From the NCBI GenBank assembly GCA_000720805.1, contig JODI01000037.1:1-64000 (forward strand): a DNA stretch of 64,000 nucleotides, in the 5' to 3' direction. Shown in pieces: positions 15,386 through 23,401 of this stretch. Position numbers and translations under genes: made by a program. The notes beneath the pieces were generated by a model that worked only from the letters and a program-made list of their open reading frames with translations, did not search any database and was not told the DNA's origin. The DNA comes from Streptomyces violaceoruber (GTDB lineage: Bacteria; Actinomycetota; Actinomycetes; Streptomycetales; Streptomycetaceae). Positions within the stretch are counted from its first letter, which is position 1. Each line of letters starts with the position of its first letter.

Positions 15386-17610
15386 TGACGGCGCACGCGC
15401 CGGCCAAGCCCGAGGTCGTGGCGGTGGGCAGCGCCGTGCACTGGCATGGCGAGACGTATCTGGTGACGGCGCTGCAGGGCAGCAAGGTGCACCTGCTCAG
15501 CCGGCACGCCGAGGGCGAGGACGCCGTCGTGCTGCTGGACACGCTGCACCGCTCCCCCGGCTTCCGCGTGCTCAACACACCGGACGCAGATGACGACACT
15601 GCCCCGCCGGTCGCGTCCGAGCGCCGGTCCCTGGGCGGTGCAGACCTGCTGAAGGGGCTGTCGACGGAGACCCGCAAGGAGGTCGAGTTCTGGCTCGGCC
15701 ATGTGCTGGAAGTGCACACCGGGCTGCCCGGATCCGCTGCCCCGGGCACCGCGCCGCGCCCCTGCTACGACCCCGGGCGCACCACGCTGCGCGACCGGTA
15801 TGCGACCAAGGCCGCCGAGCTGCGCGCCGCGCATCACCAGGTGTCGGCGGCCACGGTGGAACGCAAACGGCTGGCCTGGCTGGAGCAGGGCGTGTGGGGG
15901 CTGGTCGACAAGCGCAAGGTGCGCGGCCCGAGTCGGCACGGCCGAGTCGACGAACAGGTCGTCACGCTGCTGCGCAAGGTGCACAAGCGGCACGAGAAGA
16001 AGTCGATCGGGACCAGGTCACGGCTGTTTGAGCTGCTCAGGAGGGCATGCGTGCGCAAGTTCAAGAAGAAGGCGGACACGCTGATGCCGTCCAGGGCGAC
16101 GTTCTACCGGCTGCTGGACCGGCTCGGGATCGTCTGCGGAAAGCAGGCCGCCGCCCGGCGCGGGGACGGCAGCTACCGCCCCAAGCCGCCGTTCACGCTG
16201 GCCATGGCCACCGCGCCGGGCGAGCAGGTGCAGATCGACACCACCTCGCTGGACATGCTGGGCCTGGACGAGAGCGGACGCGTCGTCTCCCTGGAGTTGA
16301 CCGCGGCCATCGACGTGGTCAGCCGGTCGGTCCTGGCCGCGGTCGTGCGGCCCAAGTCCAGCGGCACCAAGACCGGCTCCACCTCCCGCCGTCACGGCGG
16401 GCGGGCCACCAAGGCAGTGGACGCCCTGTTGCTGCTGGCCGAGATGTGCACCCCGCAGCCGATGCGCCCGCACTGGTCGCTCAAGGCGGCCGCGAAGGGA
16501 TCCGATCTGCCCTACGCGCAACTGGTGGAGGCGGACGAGCGGATGGAGGGTGCGGCAGCCCGGCCGGTGATCATCCCGGAGATGATCGTCATGGACAACG
16601 GGAAGGTGTTCGCCGGGCGGGCGTTCATGGACGCCTGCGCCCAGCTCGGCATCTCCGTACGCCCGGCCTGCGCCTACTCCCCCACCCACAAGGCAATCAT
16701 CGAGCGGACCTTCGGCTCGGTCAAAAGCCTCTTCAGCCAGTTCCTGCCCGGCTACACCGGCAAGGACCTCACCCACCGCGGCAAGCACGTCGCGGGCGAG
16801 CGGCTGTGGCGCATCGACCAGATCAACGACTTCCTGCAGCAATGGATCGCTCTCGGCTGGCAGCAGCGCCCGCACAGCGAACTACGCAACCCCTTCCTGC
16901 CGTCCATGCCGCCGCGCACCCCCAACCAGGTGTTCGCCGCCCACGTCGCCAGCAGCGGCTACATCCCTGTGCGCCTGAGCGCCGAGGACCGGCTGCGGCT
17001 GCTGCCCACTGCCTGGGTGCAGGTCACCGACAAGGGCATCCGGCTCAACAACCGCACCTACGACAGCCGCGCCCTGAACGGCTACCGCAACGCCCGCTCC
17101 GGGTGGCCGGGCAAGGGCCAGCGGTGGCCGGTGCGCTACCACCCCCACCAGCCGGAGAAGATCTGGCTCGAGGACCACCGCAACAACACCTGGGCGGAAG
17201 CCGACTTCGTCTACCAGCGGCTGATCGGCGACGCCTGGAGCGAGCACGTCTGGGACCAGGCCACCGCTGCCCACCTCGAAAAGGGCGGCACCACCCGCGA
17301 CGAGTGGGCCATCGCCCGGCTGGTGCGCTCCCTGCTGGAGCGCGCCGGCCGAGGCCCCTCCCGCACCGCCACGCCGCAGCCGGCTCCCGTCGATCGCGGC
17401 ATGCACGTCGGCCCGGCCCCGGTGCAGGACCCCTACCGCGGCATCCCCGCCCCCGCCTTTGACAGCGTGGCCAGCCTGCCCGTCCTGGATGCCAGCCCGC
17501 GCCCACTGGATGCGCCGGCTACACGCCTGGCTCTGCCGGGCGGCCCGTCGGACCCAGCGCTGACGGGCGATAACGACGGTCCCGGCAACGCATCCGCCAG
17601 ACAGTCCTAG
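15385..17610 (+). CDS. tnsB: TnsB/TniA-like DDE transposase
   Basis: A 741-residue transposase of the Mu/Tn7/Tn5053 class (rve-type integrase core with Mu C-terminal beta-barrel). The N-terminal 280 residues hold HTH DNA-binding domains (STRATFYRLLDRLGI-like helices around residues 230-250). The catalytic triad is clear: D285 in VQIDTTSLDM, D404 in IVMDNGKVF and E440 in KAIIERTFGSVK, with the classical 35 residues between the second Asp and the Glu. The barrel covers about residues 530-600. A Pro/Ala-rich tail of about 80 residues may contact TniB. It is coupled to tnsA by overlap and separated from tniB by 79 nt. No defect is visible, so this subunit should be competent. Confidence 0.9.
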   Translation: MTAHAPAKPEVVAVGSAVHWHGETYLVTALQGSKVHLLSRHAEGEDAVVLLDTLHRSPGFRVLNTPDADDDTAPPVASERRSLGGADLLKGLSTETRKEVEFWLGHVLEVHTGLPGSAAPGTAPRPCYDPGRTTLRDRYATKAAELRAAHHQVSAATVERKRLAWLEQGVWGLVDKRKVRGPSRHGRVDEQVVTLLRKVHKRHEKKSIGTRSRLFELLRRACVRKFKKKADTLMPSRATFYRLLDRLGIVCGKQAAARRGDGSYRPKPPFTLAMATAPGEQVQIDTTSLDMLGLDESGRVVSLELTAAIDVVSRSVLAAVVRPKSSGTKTGSTSRRHGGRATKAVDALLLLAEMCTPQPMRPHWSLKAAAKGSDLPYAQLVEADERMEGAAARPVIIPEMIVMDNGKVFAGRAFMDACAQLGISVRPACAYSPTHKAIIERTFGSVKSLFSQFLPGYTGKDLTHRGKHVAGERLWRIDQINDFLQQWIALGWQQRPHSELRNPFLPSMPPRTPNQVFAAHVASSGYIPVRLSAEDRLRLLPTAWVQVTDKGIRLNNRTYDSRALNGYRNARSGWPGKGQRWPVRYHPHQPEKIWLEDHRNNTWAEADFVYQRLIGDAWSEHVWDQATAAHLEKGGTTRDEWAIARLVRSLLERAGRGPSRTATPQPAPVDRGMHVGPAPVQDPYRGIPAPAFDSVASLPVLDASPRPLDAPATRLALPGGPSDPALTGDNDGPGNASARQS

Positions 17611-17689
17611 CTCTCTTTCCCGTCTGTGGGCGGTGGCCGGCGCGGATACCCCGCACCGGCCACCGCCGGCCTCCCCGAGGACGCTTGCC

Positions 17690-18718
17690 ATGTCTGTGCC
17701 CGAAACCCCTGACACCGCCGACCGGTTCCTGCCCCTGACGACCCGTACAGGCTGGCAGGCCCAAATGGACCGCGTCATTGAGCCGCCCGACCTGGCGGCC
17801 TGCCCGCTCACCGACAGCCCCGTCCCACTGGATGATCCGCGGCTGGTGTACCACGCCACGATGCGCACTGTGCAGACTCCGGCGCTGAAGAAGGCGGTGG
17901 CCGTCGCGCGGCGGCTGTGGCTGGTGGGCGGCCCGCGCAGCGAGGGGCCACTACACCTGGCCGTGGACGGGCCGGGTGAGACCGGGATGACCACAGTGCT
18001 GCGGCAGATCGGCCGGGCCTACGAGAAAATCGTCCAGGAGCGGCTGCCTGCCGACCCCAAGCGGACCCCGGTCGTCCACATCAACACGCCCCTGGCCCCT
18101 GGCAGCAAGCTGGACATGTCGATCCCGTTCGCCGAGTTCCTGGGCCACAAACACACCAAAGACCCCGAGAGCAGCCAGCGCAGCACCGACATGACCGGCC
18201 CCGTGTGCCACGTCATGAAAACCCGCGGCACCCGGCTGGTCCTCGTCGACGGCATCGACCGGCTGGACAACTGCGAACTGAAAACGGCCTTCGACTACTT
18301 CGGCTATCTCGCCGCTGAATGCAACGTGTCCTTCGTCTACTGCGGGGTCGGCTCCCAGGAGATCGTCAACGAGGCCCGGCGCGGCAAGCGGTCTGGACCG
18401 CCCGACGGCGGCGCAGGCGGCATCCCCACGCTGGCGGTCAATCCGATCCCCTACAGCGCTGACGACTACGAGCTGTTCCACCAGATCGTCAAGGCCCTCG
18501 ATGAGGGCCTGTGCCTGCACCACCACTGCCCCGGAGACCTGCTCAAGCTCGCCGCTCACCTGCACCGGCGCACCGGTGGCTACATGAAGCCGCTGTCCTA
18601 CCTCGTGTGCCAGGCCGCGCAGGAGGCGATCGAGACCGGCATCGAAGCCGTCACCGAGGAACTGCTGGACAACCAGCTGGTGGGCCGCTTCGACGACGAC
18701 CCGCTCAAGCAGTGGTGA
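17690..18718 (+). CDS. tniB: TniB/TnsC-like transposition ATPase, altered Walker A
   Basis: A 342-residue AAA+ protein of the TniB/TnsC family, which couples target selection by TniQ to the TnsB transposase. The Walker A segment reads GPGETGMTT, with Met100 in place of the lysine that normally binds the ATP phosphates. The Walker B segment TRLVLVDGIDRL (D187) and a sensor-like FVYCGVGSQ segment are intact, and the C-terminal domain is full length. The codon is ATG within an otherwise normal sequence. Loss of this lysine usually abolishes ATP hydrolysis. The copy may bind but not hydrolyse ATP, or be inactive, or the family branch may use another residue. The ATG at 17690 is the natural start. 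It closes the tnsA-tnsB-tniB operon. Confidence 0.85.
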   Translation: MSVPETPDTADRFLPLTTRTGWQAQMDRVIEPPDLAACPLTDSPVPLDDPRLVYHATMRTVQTPALKKAVAVARRLWLVGGPRSEGPLHLAVDGPGETGMTTVLRQIGRAYEKIVQERLPADPKRTPVVHINTPLAPGSKLDMSIPFAEFLGHKHTKDPESSQRSTDMTGPVCHVMKTRGTRLVLVDGIDRLDNCELKTAFDYFGYLAAECNVSFVYCGVGSQEIVNEARRGKRSGPPDGGAGGIPTLAVNPIPYSADDYELFHQIVKALDEGLCLHHHCPGDLLKLAAHLHRRTGGYMKPLSYLVCQAAQEAIETGIEAVTEELLDNQLVGRFDDDPLKQW

Positions 18719-18752
18719 CCAGACACTGCATCATGCGGCCCACGCCACAGCC

Positions 18753-18774
18753 CGCCAGGAGGGACAGGCGGGTC
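18753..18774. terminator. possible terminator hairpin
   Basis: CCCGCC and GGCGGG arms flank a 10-nt loop in the gap between the convergent tniB and GNAT-like genes. There is no T tract, as is common in Streptomyces terminators. Confidence 0.4.
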
Positions 18775-18843
18775 CGCTCTGCCGCTTGCCTGCCATACCC
18801 GCTGACCAGAGCACGGAGACCGTCCCTGGCCAGCGGTAGGCAG

Positions 18844-20235
18844 TCAGAAGGGCGGCTCAGCGTCGCGGTCCGGGTCGCGGAGGGAGACGAGTCGGTCAAG
18901 GTGATGCCTGTGCAGGAGCCGCTCCTGCGCTGCCTGACAGCCGCTGGACTGGTCGAGCACGGCCAGGAGAGGGCTGACGGGACGAAACCCTGCAGCCTGC
19001 ATCAGGCGACCAGTGGGCGAGTCGGCGTCCTCGATGCAGGTGGTGGCGACCACCCGGCATCCGCGGCCCAGAAGGTGAAGGGCCTGGCGGGCGAGGAGGG
19101 CACCGAGCCCGAACCCCCGCCACACCGGGTCCAGTTCCACCTTGAGCAGGAGCAGGAGGTCACCGCCCGCACGCAAGCCCAGCTGGTGGATCGCACTGCT
19201 TGGGTCGTCGACAGCGTCGTAGGCGGCCCTTGCGGTCAGACCCGCGTTGAACCCAGCATCCGTGCAGTTCAGCATGTGGGGGTCCTGCCCCCAGTCGACC
19301 CTCAGCAAGGCCACTCGGCCGACCTGTCCCAGGTCGCGCTCCCCGGTTCGGCGGGCGGTGTCCGGCACGCGGTGGTGCACGCCCACCTGCCAGTACTGGA
19401 TGTCGTCATCGACCCGGCCGAGCGGCAGACCGCCTGTTGTGCACGAGAAGTCCAGCGTCAAGTGGTCCGGGGAACCTGGAAGCTGCCGAGGGTCGGCAGG
19501 ACCGATCTGTCGGGCGGCGCCGCGGTTCACTGGGGCCTGCCCTGTCTGCGCCTGGGTCCCGATGCAGAGCAGGAGACGCGCTTCGTCTTGCCGGATCTCG
19601 TGCTCGTGCTCTTCGTAGTCCCAGTCCTCCGCGGTTTCGGCGTCGGCCAGGTGGAGCCGCTCGGCAAAGTAGCGGGCGTGCTCTGCTGCCGGGATGCCCA
19701 CGGCAAGTGCGGCCTTCATCAACTGCTGCATCGCCTCACTGGCGTTGAAGTCTGCAGCCTCACGGTCCATGCGGAGTTCCTCGGCGACCAGGGTGGTCTG
19801 TTCCCGCACCGCCGATGGGCCAGCAGCCTTCATGTGGCTGTCGCACAGAGTTCGGTACTGGCCGGGTTCATGGCGGCATCCGGTCTGCTGGCACAGCCGG
19901 TGCACCCCGGGCCAGTAACCGTGGCTCAGCCGGAAGCGCCGGACCCGGCTCGTGCTCTCAGCCAGGACAGTTCCTTCTTCGTCGTGGGCTTCCAGGCGCA
20001 GGATCCGGTCTTCCAGGCCGCTGTGGGAGGAAGCCAGCAGGTCGGCGAGAGCGAGAAGGCTGTCGCGGGCCACGGGGACACCCAGCAAGCTGGACGTGTA
20101 GGTCATCGTGCCGCCCTCGCACCGGTGGGCAGCCGTGTGCAGAGCCTCGTGCAGAAGTTCCCACACAGAAACCGCGCGAGATGCGTCGGGGGCGAATGCC
20201 GGCGGACAGGAGGAAGACACAGGAAGGGCGTTCAC
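18844..20235 (-). CDS. GNAT-like acetyltransferase domain protein
   Basis: A 463-residue protein with a GNAT-like N-acetyltransferase signature in its C-terminal part: a KVELDPVWRGFGLGALLARQ block (residues about 355-375, the acetyl-CoA loop between strand 4 and helix 3), then CRVVATTCIEDADS and RLMQAAGFRPV (terminal strand pair). The N-terminal 300 residues are of unknown type and include a small Cys/His cluster (CQQTGCRHEPGQYRTLCDSH). The GTG at 20235 overlaps the stop of the upstream gene by 4 nt (GTGA), indicating translational coupling. A second protein with the same WRGFGLG signature is split by an IS at 31268-34793. The substrate is unknown. Confidence 0.75.
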   Translation of the reverse strand: MNALPVSSSCPPAFAPDASRAVSVWELLHEALHTAAHRCEGGTMTYTSSLLGVPVARDSLLALADLLASSHSGLEDRILRLEAHDEEGTVLAESTSRVRRFRLSHGYWPGVHRLCQQTGCRHEPGQYRTLCDSHMKAAGPSAVREQTTLVAEELRMDREAADFNASEAMQQLMKAALAVGIPAAEHARYFAERLHLADAETAEDWDYEEHEHEIRQDEARLLLCIGTQAQTGQAPVNRGAARQIGPADPRQLPGSPDHLTLDFSCTTGGLPLGRVDDDIQYWQVGVHHRVPDTARRTGERDLGQVGRVALLRVDWGQDPHMLNCTDAGFNAGLTARAAYDAVDDPSSAIHQLGLRAGGDLLLLLKVELDPVWRGFGLGALLARQALHLLGRGCRVVATTCIEDADSPTGRLMQAAGFRPVSPLLAVLDQSSGCQAAQERLLHRHHLDRLVSLRDPDRDAEPPF

Positions 20236-21011
20236 TGGGACGCTCCTTTGTAGGCCTGCGCGACGGCCCAGGCGTGGTCCATGTTGGCACAGGGACAGTG
20301 CGAGCACGATTCCCCCAGAAATACCTCGCCGGGGTGACACGCCCAGTCATGTCCGCAGGAGCACAGGATGCCGCCGTGGGCGGCGGAGAGGGAGCAGATG
20401 TTGCAGGCCGCGCTCTCCGGCTGGGGACGCGAGGAGGAAGGGGTCAGAAGCTGTTCGGGGAGGTGCTCAAGCATTTCCCGTGTCATCGCGGAGCAGCCCT
20501 GGTTGAGAATGATCTCGGTCAGTTCGTGGTCAAGCCAGGCCTGGGCAGGGTCCGGGGCGTTGGCGATCAGCCAATTGCGGTATCCAGTCGGCGCGTCGTC
20601 CAAGAGCGCCTCGGTACCGCGCTCCGCCGTTTCCTTCAGGTGGGCAAGGCGGGAAGCGAGTTCGCCGCCGAGCTCATGGCGGTCGGCCGCAGCCTTGCGC
20701 GCATGCAGCAGCACGCCGGTGCCGTGCGGCTGGATGACCACGTCGTCCGGCAGGTCGGCACCGGAGACTCCGGCCAGAGAGGGAGCGTGCCAAGGACAAG
20801 GCACGTCCAGGCGGCTTGCGCACCAGTCCCGGAATGTCAGCGGGTCGGCGGTCTGGCTGCTCCATCCCCAGTCGATCACGCAACCGCATGCCTGCTTCAG
20901 CGGGGTCCAGGCGATCTGCGCTGCGCGCGCCCTGGCTCCCTGGCGCTTGTTGGCGTTGTGCAGTCCGCGCAGCTTGTGGCGCGGCTTGTTCTTCTTGGTA
21001 CGCCCCATCAC
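20232..21011 (-). CDS. Cys-rich hypothetical protein
   Basis: A 259-residue protein with a very basic N-terminus (TKKNKPRHKLRGLHNANKRQ) and a Cys-rich C-terminus (CNICSLSAAHGGILCSCGHDW, then CSHCPCANMDH) that looks like one or two zinc sites. GTG (21011) and ATG (21008) are adjacent possible starts after AGAGGGGGGACC. Its stop overlaps the start of the GNAT-like gene, so the pair forms one unit. No family recognised. A nucleic-acid-binding partner of the acetyltransferase is possible. Confidence 0.7.
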   Translation of the reverse strand: MMGRTKKNKPRHKLRGLHNANKRQGARARAAQIAWTPLKQACGCVIDWGWSSQTADPLTFRDWCASRLDVPCPWHAPSLAGVSGADLPDDVVIQPHGTGVLLHARKAAADRHELGGELASRLAHLKETAERGTEALLDDAPTGYRNWLIANAPDPAQAWLDHELTEIILNQGCSAMTREMLEHLPEQLLTPSSSRPQPESAACNICSLSAAHGGILCSCGHDWACHPGEVFLGESCSHCPCANMDHAWAVAQAYKGASQ

Positions 21012-21532
21012 GGTCCCCCCTCTTGGTCACGGAGATCACCGGCCCCGGGTGGTCGGTGGTGTCCCCCTTCTCCTGGGGCAACGACCGATGAGGCGAAGAG
21101 CAGTGGATGTGACGGTCTTATCGCTAATTCGTGTGATGGGCGAGCATTTACGCGATCCGATGGGCGGGCCTATGGCGCCCTGCCCCCGCGGGATCCCCTT
21201 GGGTCAGCGGCCCGGACTGCGTCTGCGTGGGGGTGACGTCGCGTCAACTCTGCGCCGTGATGGCGGGTTGACATCTCAGGCGCCCTTCGTCGCCACCGGT
21301 GGGACGTCTGCCGCCGCGGGTGCTTCTGGGCCATGCGTCGACAGCAGTGTTGTGACAGTGGTCTGTTCCGCCAAGGGGGCGGCGCAGGCCCGGACGGAAG
21401 GTCTTCCGAGGATGCGGGGGTTGCTGATCATCCGTGCGGATGAGATACGGCGGCACCCGTCACATGCGGGGCGGGCCCTTCGTTGGCGACAGCGCACTCG
21501 GCCATGCGGGCCGGGCGGAGGGAGTATGCGCG
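21012..21532. promoter_or_regulatory. divergent intergenic region, 521 bp
   Basis: The region separates two divergent genes and must hold promoters for both, but I find no strong complete promoter. A TTGACA hexamer lies at 21268-21273 (plus strand) without a good -10 at 16-18 nt. TTGCTG about 17 nt before GATACG near 21420-21446 is a weaker candidate for the SMC-like gene. I see no repeats. Confidence 0.35.
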
Positions 21533-23389
21533 GTGCGTCGGCGGTCTTTCAGAATCGAGCGGCACGAATTCCAGGTCCAAGGCTCCTGGGTGGGTCAGGT
21601 TTTCACCAGCGTGGTGACCTTGTTCGTGGGGTGTTCCGGGTCCGGGAAGTCGACGGGGTTTGAGTCGCTGCTGTATCCCCTGGGGCTGAACAGCGGGAAG
21701 ATCATGCATGCAGTGCGGTCGTGTACCCAGGTCCGTCTGGTTTTTCGGGTCGGTGACACACGGTGGCAGGCGACACGGCCGGCTGTGCACCGCGGCGGCT
21801 ATGTGTGTTTCGAGAATCTCAGCGATCCGACACTCGGCGAGGTGCGCCGGCCGGTCGTCCGCGGGCGCGGTGGCGAGCAGAGTGCCAGCGAGTTCGTCAT
21901 GGAGCTGCTGCGGATCCCGCTCCTGGGCAGCGGCCAGGGCCGGGTCGGGCTGGCCGAGGTGGAGCGGTGGCTGGCGCTGCGGCAGTCCACCATTGCCACC
22001 GCATACCTGGGCGGAGGAAGCGACGCGGTGCGCCGGCTGACGGGGCGGGTGCTGCTGGGCCTGCACGACGAGCACATCGACGCCCTCCAGCAGCGGTTCC
22101 AGGAGGCCAAGGCGGCGCATGCACAGGCGAAGGCTGCGGCCGCGGCCATGCGCGCGGCGCGCGAGGCGGCCGGGCTGCCCGGCCCGATGGACTTGGAGGC
22201 GACCGAGCAGCTGTGGAAGCAGGAGCACGCGGCCGCTGCCGAGCGGGCGCAGCATGCCCAAGAGGAGCTGAGCAGGCATCAGCGTCATGTGGCCGAGCTG
22301 GACCGGCAGCGCCAGCAGGCCAGGGCGGCACAGCAGTCGGCGCGCCGTCACACCGGCTCGGTGGAAGAGCGGATGCGGCAGGCCCAGCGTCAAGAGGGCC
22401 GTCTGGAAGGCCGCCTGGAGGGACTACGGCAGCAGGCGTCCGTGCCCCAGCACTGCCCGCACTGCTCTCAGGCACTACAGGTCGATGGCCTGCCTGAGGA
22501 CCACTGCCGGGTGTGTAAACAGCAGGACCGGCTGTATGCGCAGCGACTGGCGGACCGTTCGGCACTTCTCGCGGAGGCGGAAAAGGCACTCGCCTCGGCA
22601 CGGCAGGCCTGCGCGCGGTTGGAAGGCGAGCTGGCCCGGGCGCAAGAGACGGAAGACGCCGCCCGGGAGACGGTGCGGGCGGCCGAGCAGGCGATCGGTG
22701 ACTTCACGCGTTCGACCCTGGACCCCTGCCGGGCGGCCGCCCTGACTTACGAGAAGGAGGCCGCACACCTCGCCGGGCGCCTGGAACAACTCCAGGAACG
22801 CATCAAGGAGGTCGGAGTACTGGCGGCTCTCGAGGCCGAACGGGACCGGCTACTGGAGGAGAAGGATCAGGCGCACGAAGTGTGGAAAGAGGCGGAGAAG
22901 AAGCTCGCCACCGAGCTGAAGCAGCTGGTGGAGCAGTGGTCACGCCACTTCCTCACCCGGCTCAGGGCAGTCAACCCCGATGTGCGCCATGCCCACATCG
23001 ATCCGGAGACGTTCTTGCCCCATGTGGACGGGCTAGCCTTCGACGACCAGGCGGTAGCCGGCGGCCCGCAGACCCTGGCCAACCTGTGCGCCATGCTGGC
23101 CCTGCGCGATGTGGCGCGTGCGGTGCCGACAGTGCTGCTCCCGCTGTTCTTCATGGTCGACTCGCCGCTCAGCGGCCTGGGCGGACAAGGGCTGGACGGG
23201 CAGATGGCCCAGCGGCTCCTGGAGCAGCTCGCCGACGCGGCCGCCGACGCCGATGCGGACGGTACGCCGATGCAGATCATCGCCGCGGTCAACGACCCCC
23301 TGACCCGCCCGCTGGCCGGGGTGCGTGAGATCCACCTGGACCGCAGCAACCGCTACATCCCCGCCCAGCTCGAGGCCGAGGCGGCCTGA
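21533..23389 (+). CDS. SMC/Rad50-like ATPase with zinc site
   Basis: A 618-residue AAA ATPase of the SMC/RecN/Rad50 group. Walker A is GCSGSGKST (K39). It is followed by a LRQSTIATAYLGGG segment, long coiled-coil arms (about residues 190-295 and 330-470), a central pair of CxxC motifs (CPHC at 308-311 and CRVC at 325-328), and a C-terminal half with a Q-loop/signature-like region and Walker B LPLFFMVDSPLSG. The two CxxC pairs make a zinc ribbon at the coiled-coil tip rather than the single CxxC of a Rad50 hook. It is short for Rad50 or SMC. Proteins like this occur in antiplasmid and antiphage systems and in plasmid partition. The GTG at 21533 follows GGGCGGAGGGAG; the frame is open 33 codons further upstream. 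It converges on the GIY-YIG-like gene 12 nt away. Confidence 0.75.
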   Translation: MRRRSFRIERHEFQVQGSWVGQVFTSVVTLFVGCSGSGKSTGFESLLYPLGLNSGKIMHAVRSCTQVRLVFRVGDTRWQATRPAVHRGGYVCFENLSDPTLGEVRRPVVRGRGGEQSASEFVMELLRIPLLGSGQGRVGLAEVERWLALRQSTIATAYLGGGSDAVRRLTGRVLLGLHDEHIDALQQRFQEAKAAHAQAKAAAAAMRAAREAAGLPGPMDLEATEQLWKQEHAAAAERAQHAQEELSRHQRHVAELDRQRQQARAAQQSARRHTGSVEERMRQAQRQEGRLEGRLEGLRQQASVPQHCPHCSQALQVDGLPEDHCRVCKQQDRLYAQRLADRSALLAEAEKALASARQACARLEGELARAQETEDAARETVRAAEQAIGDFTRSTLDPCRAAALTYEKEAAHLAGRLEQLQERIKEVGVLAALEAERDRLLEEKDQAHEVWKEAEKKLATELKQLVEQWSRHFLTRLRAVNPDVRHAHIDPETFLPHVDGLAFDDQAVAGGPQTLANLCAMLALRDVARAVPTVLLPLFFMVDSPLSGLGGQGLDGQMAQRLLEQLADAAADADADGTPMQIIAAVNDPLTRPLAGVREIHLDRSNRYIPAQLEAEAA

Positions 23390-23401
23390 CCGGCGTACGA
23401 G

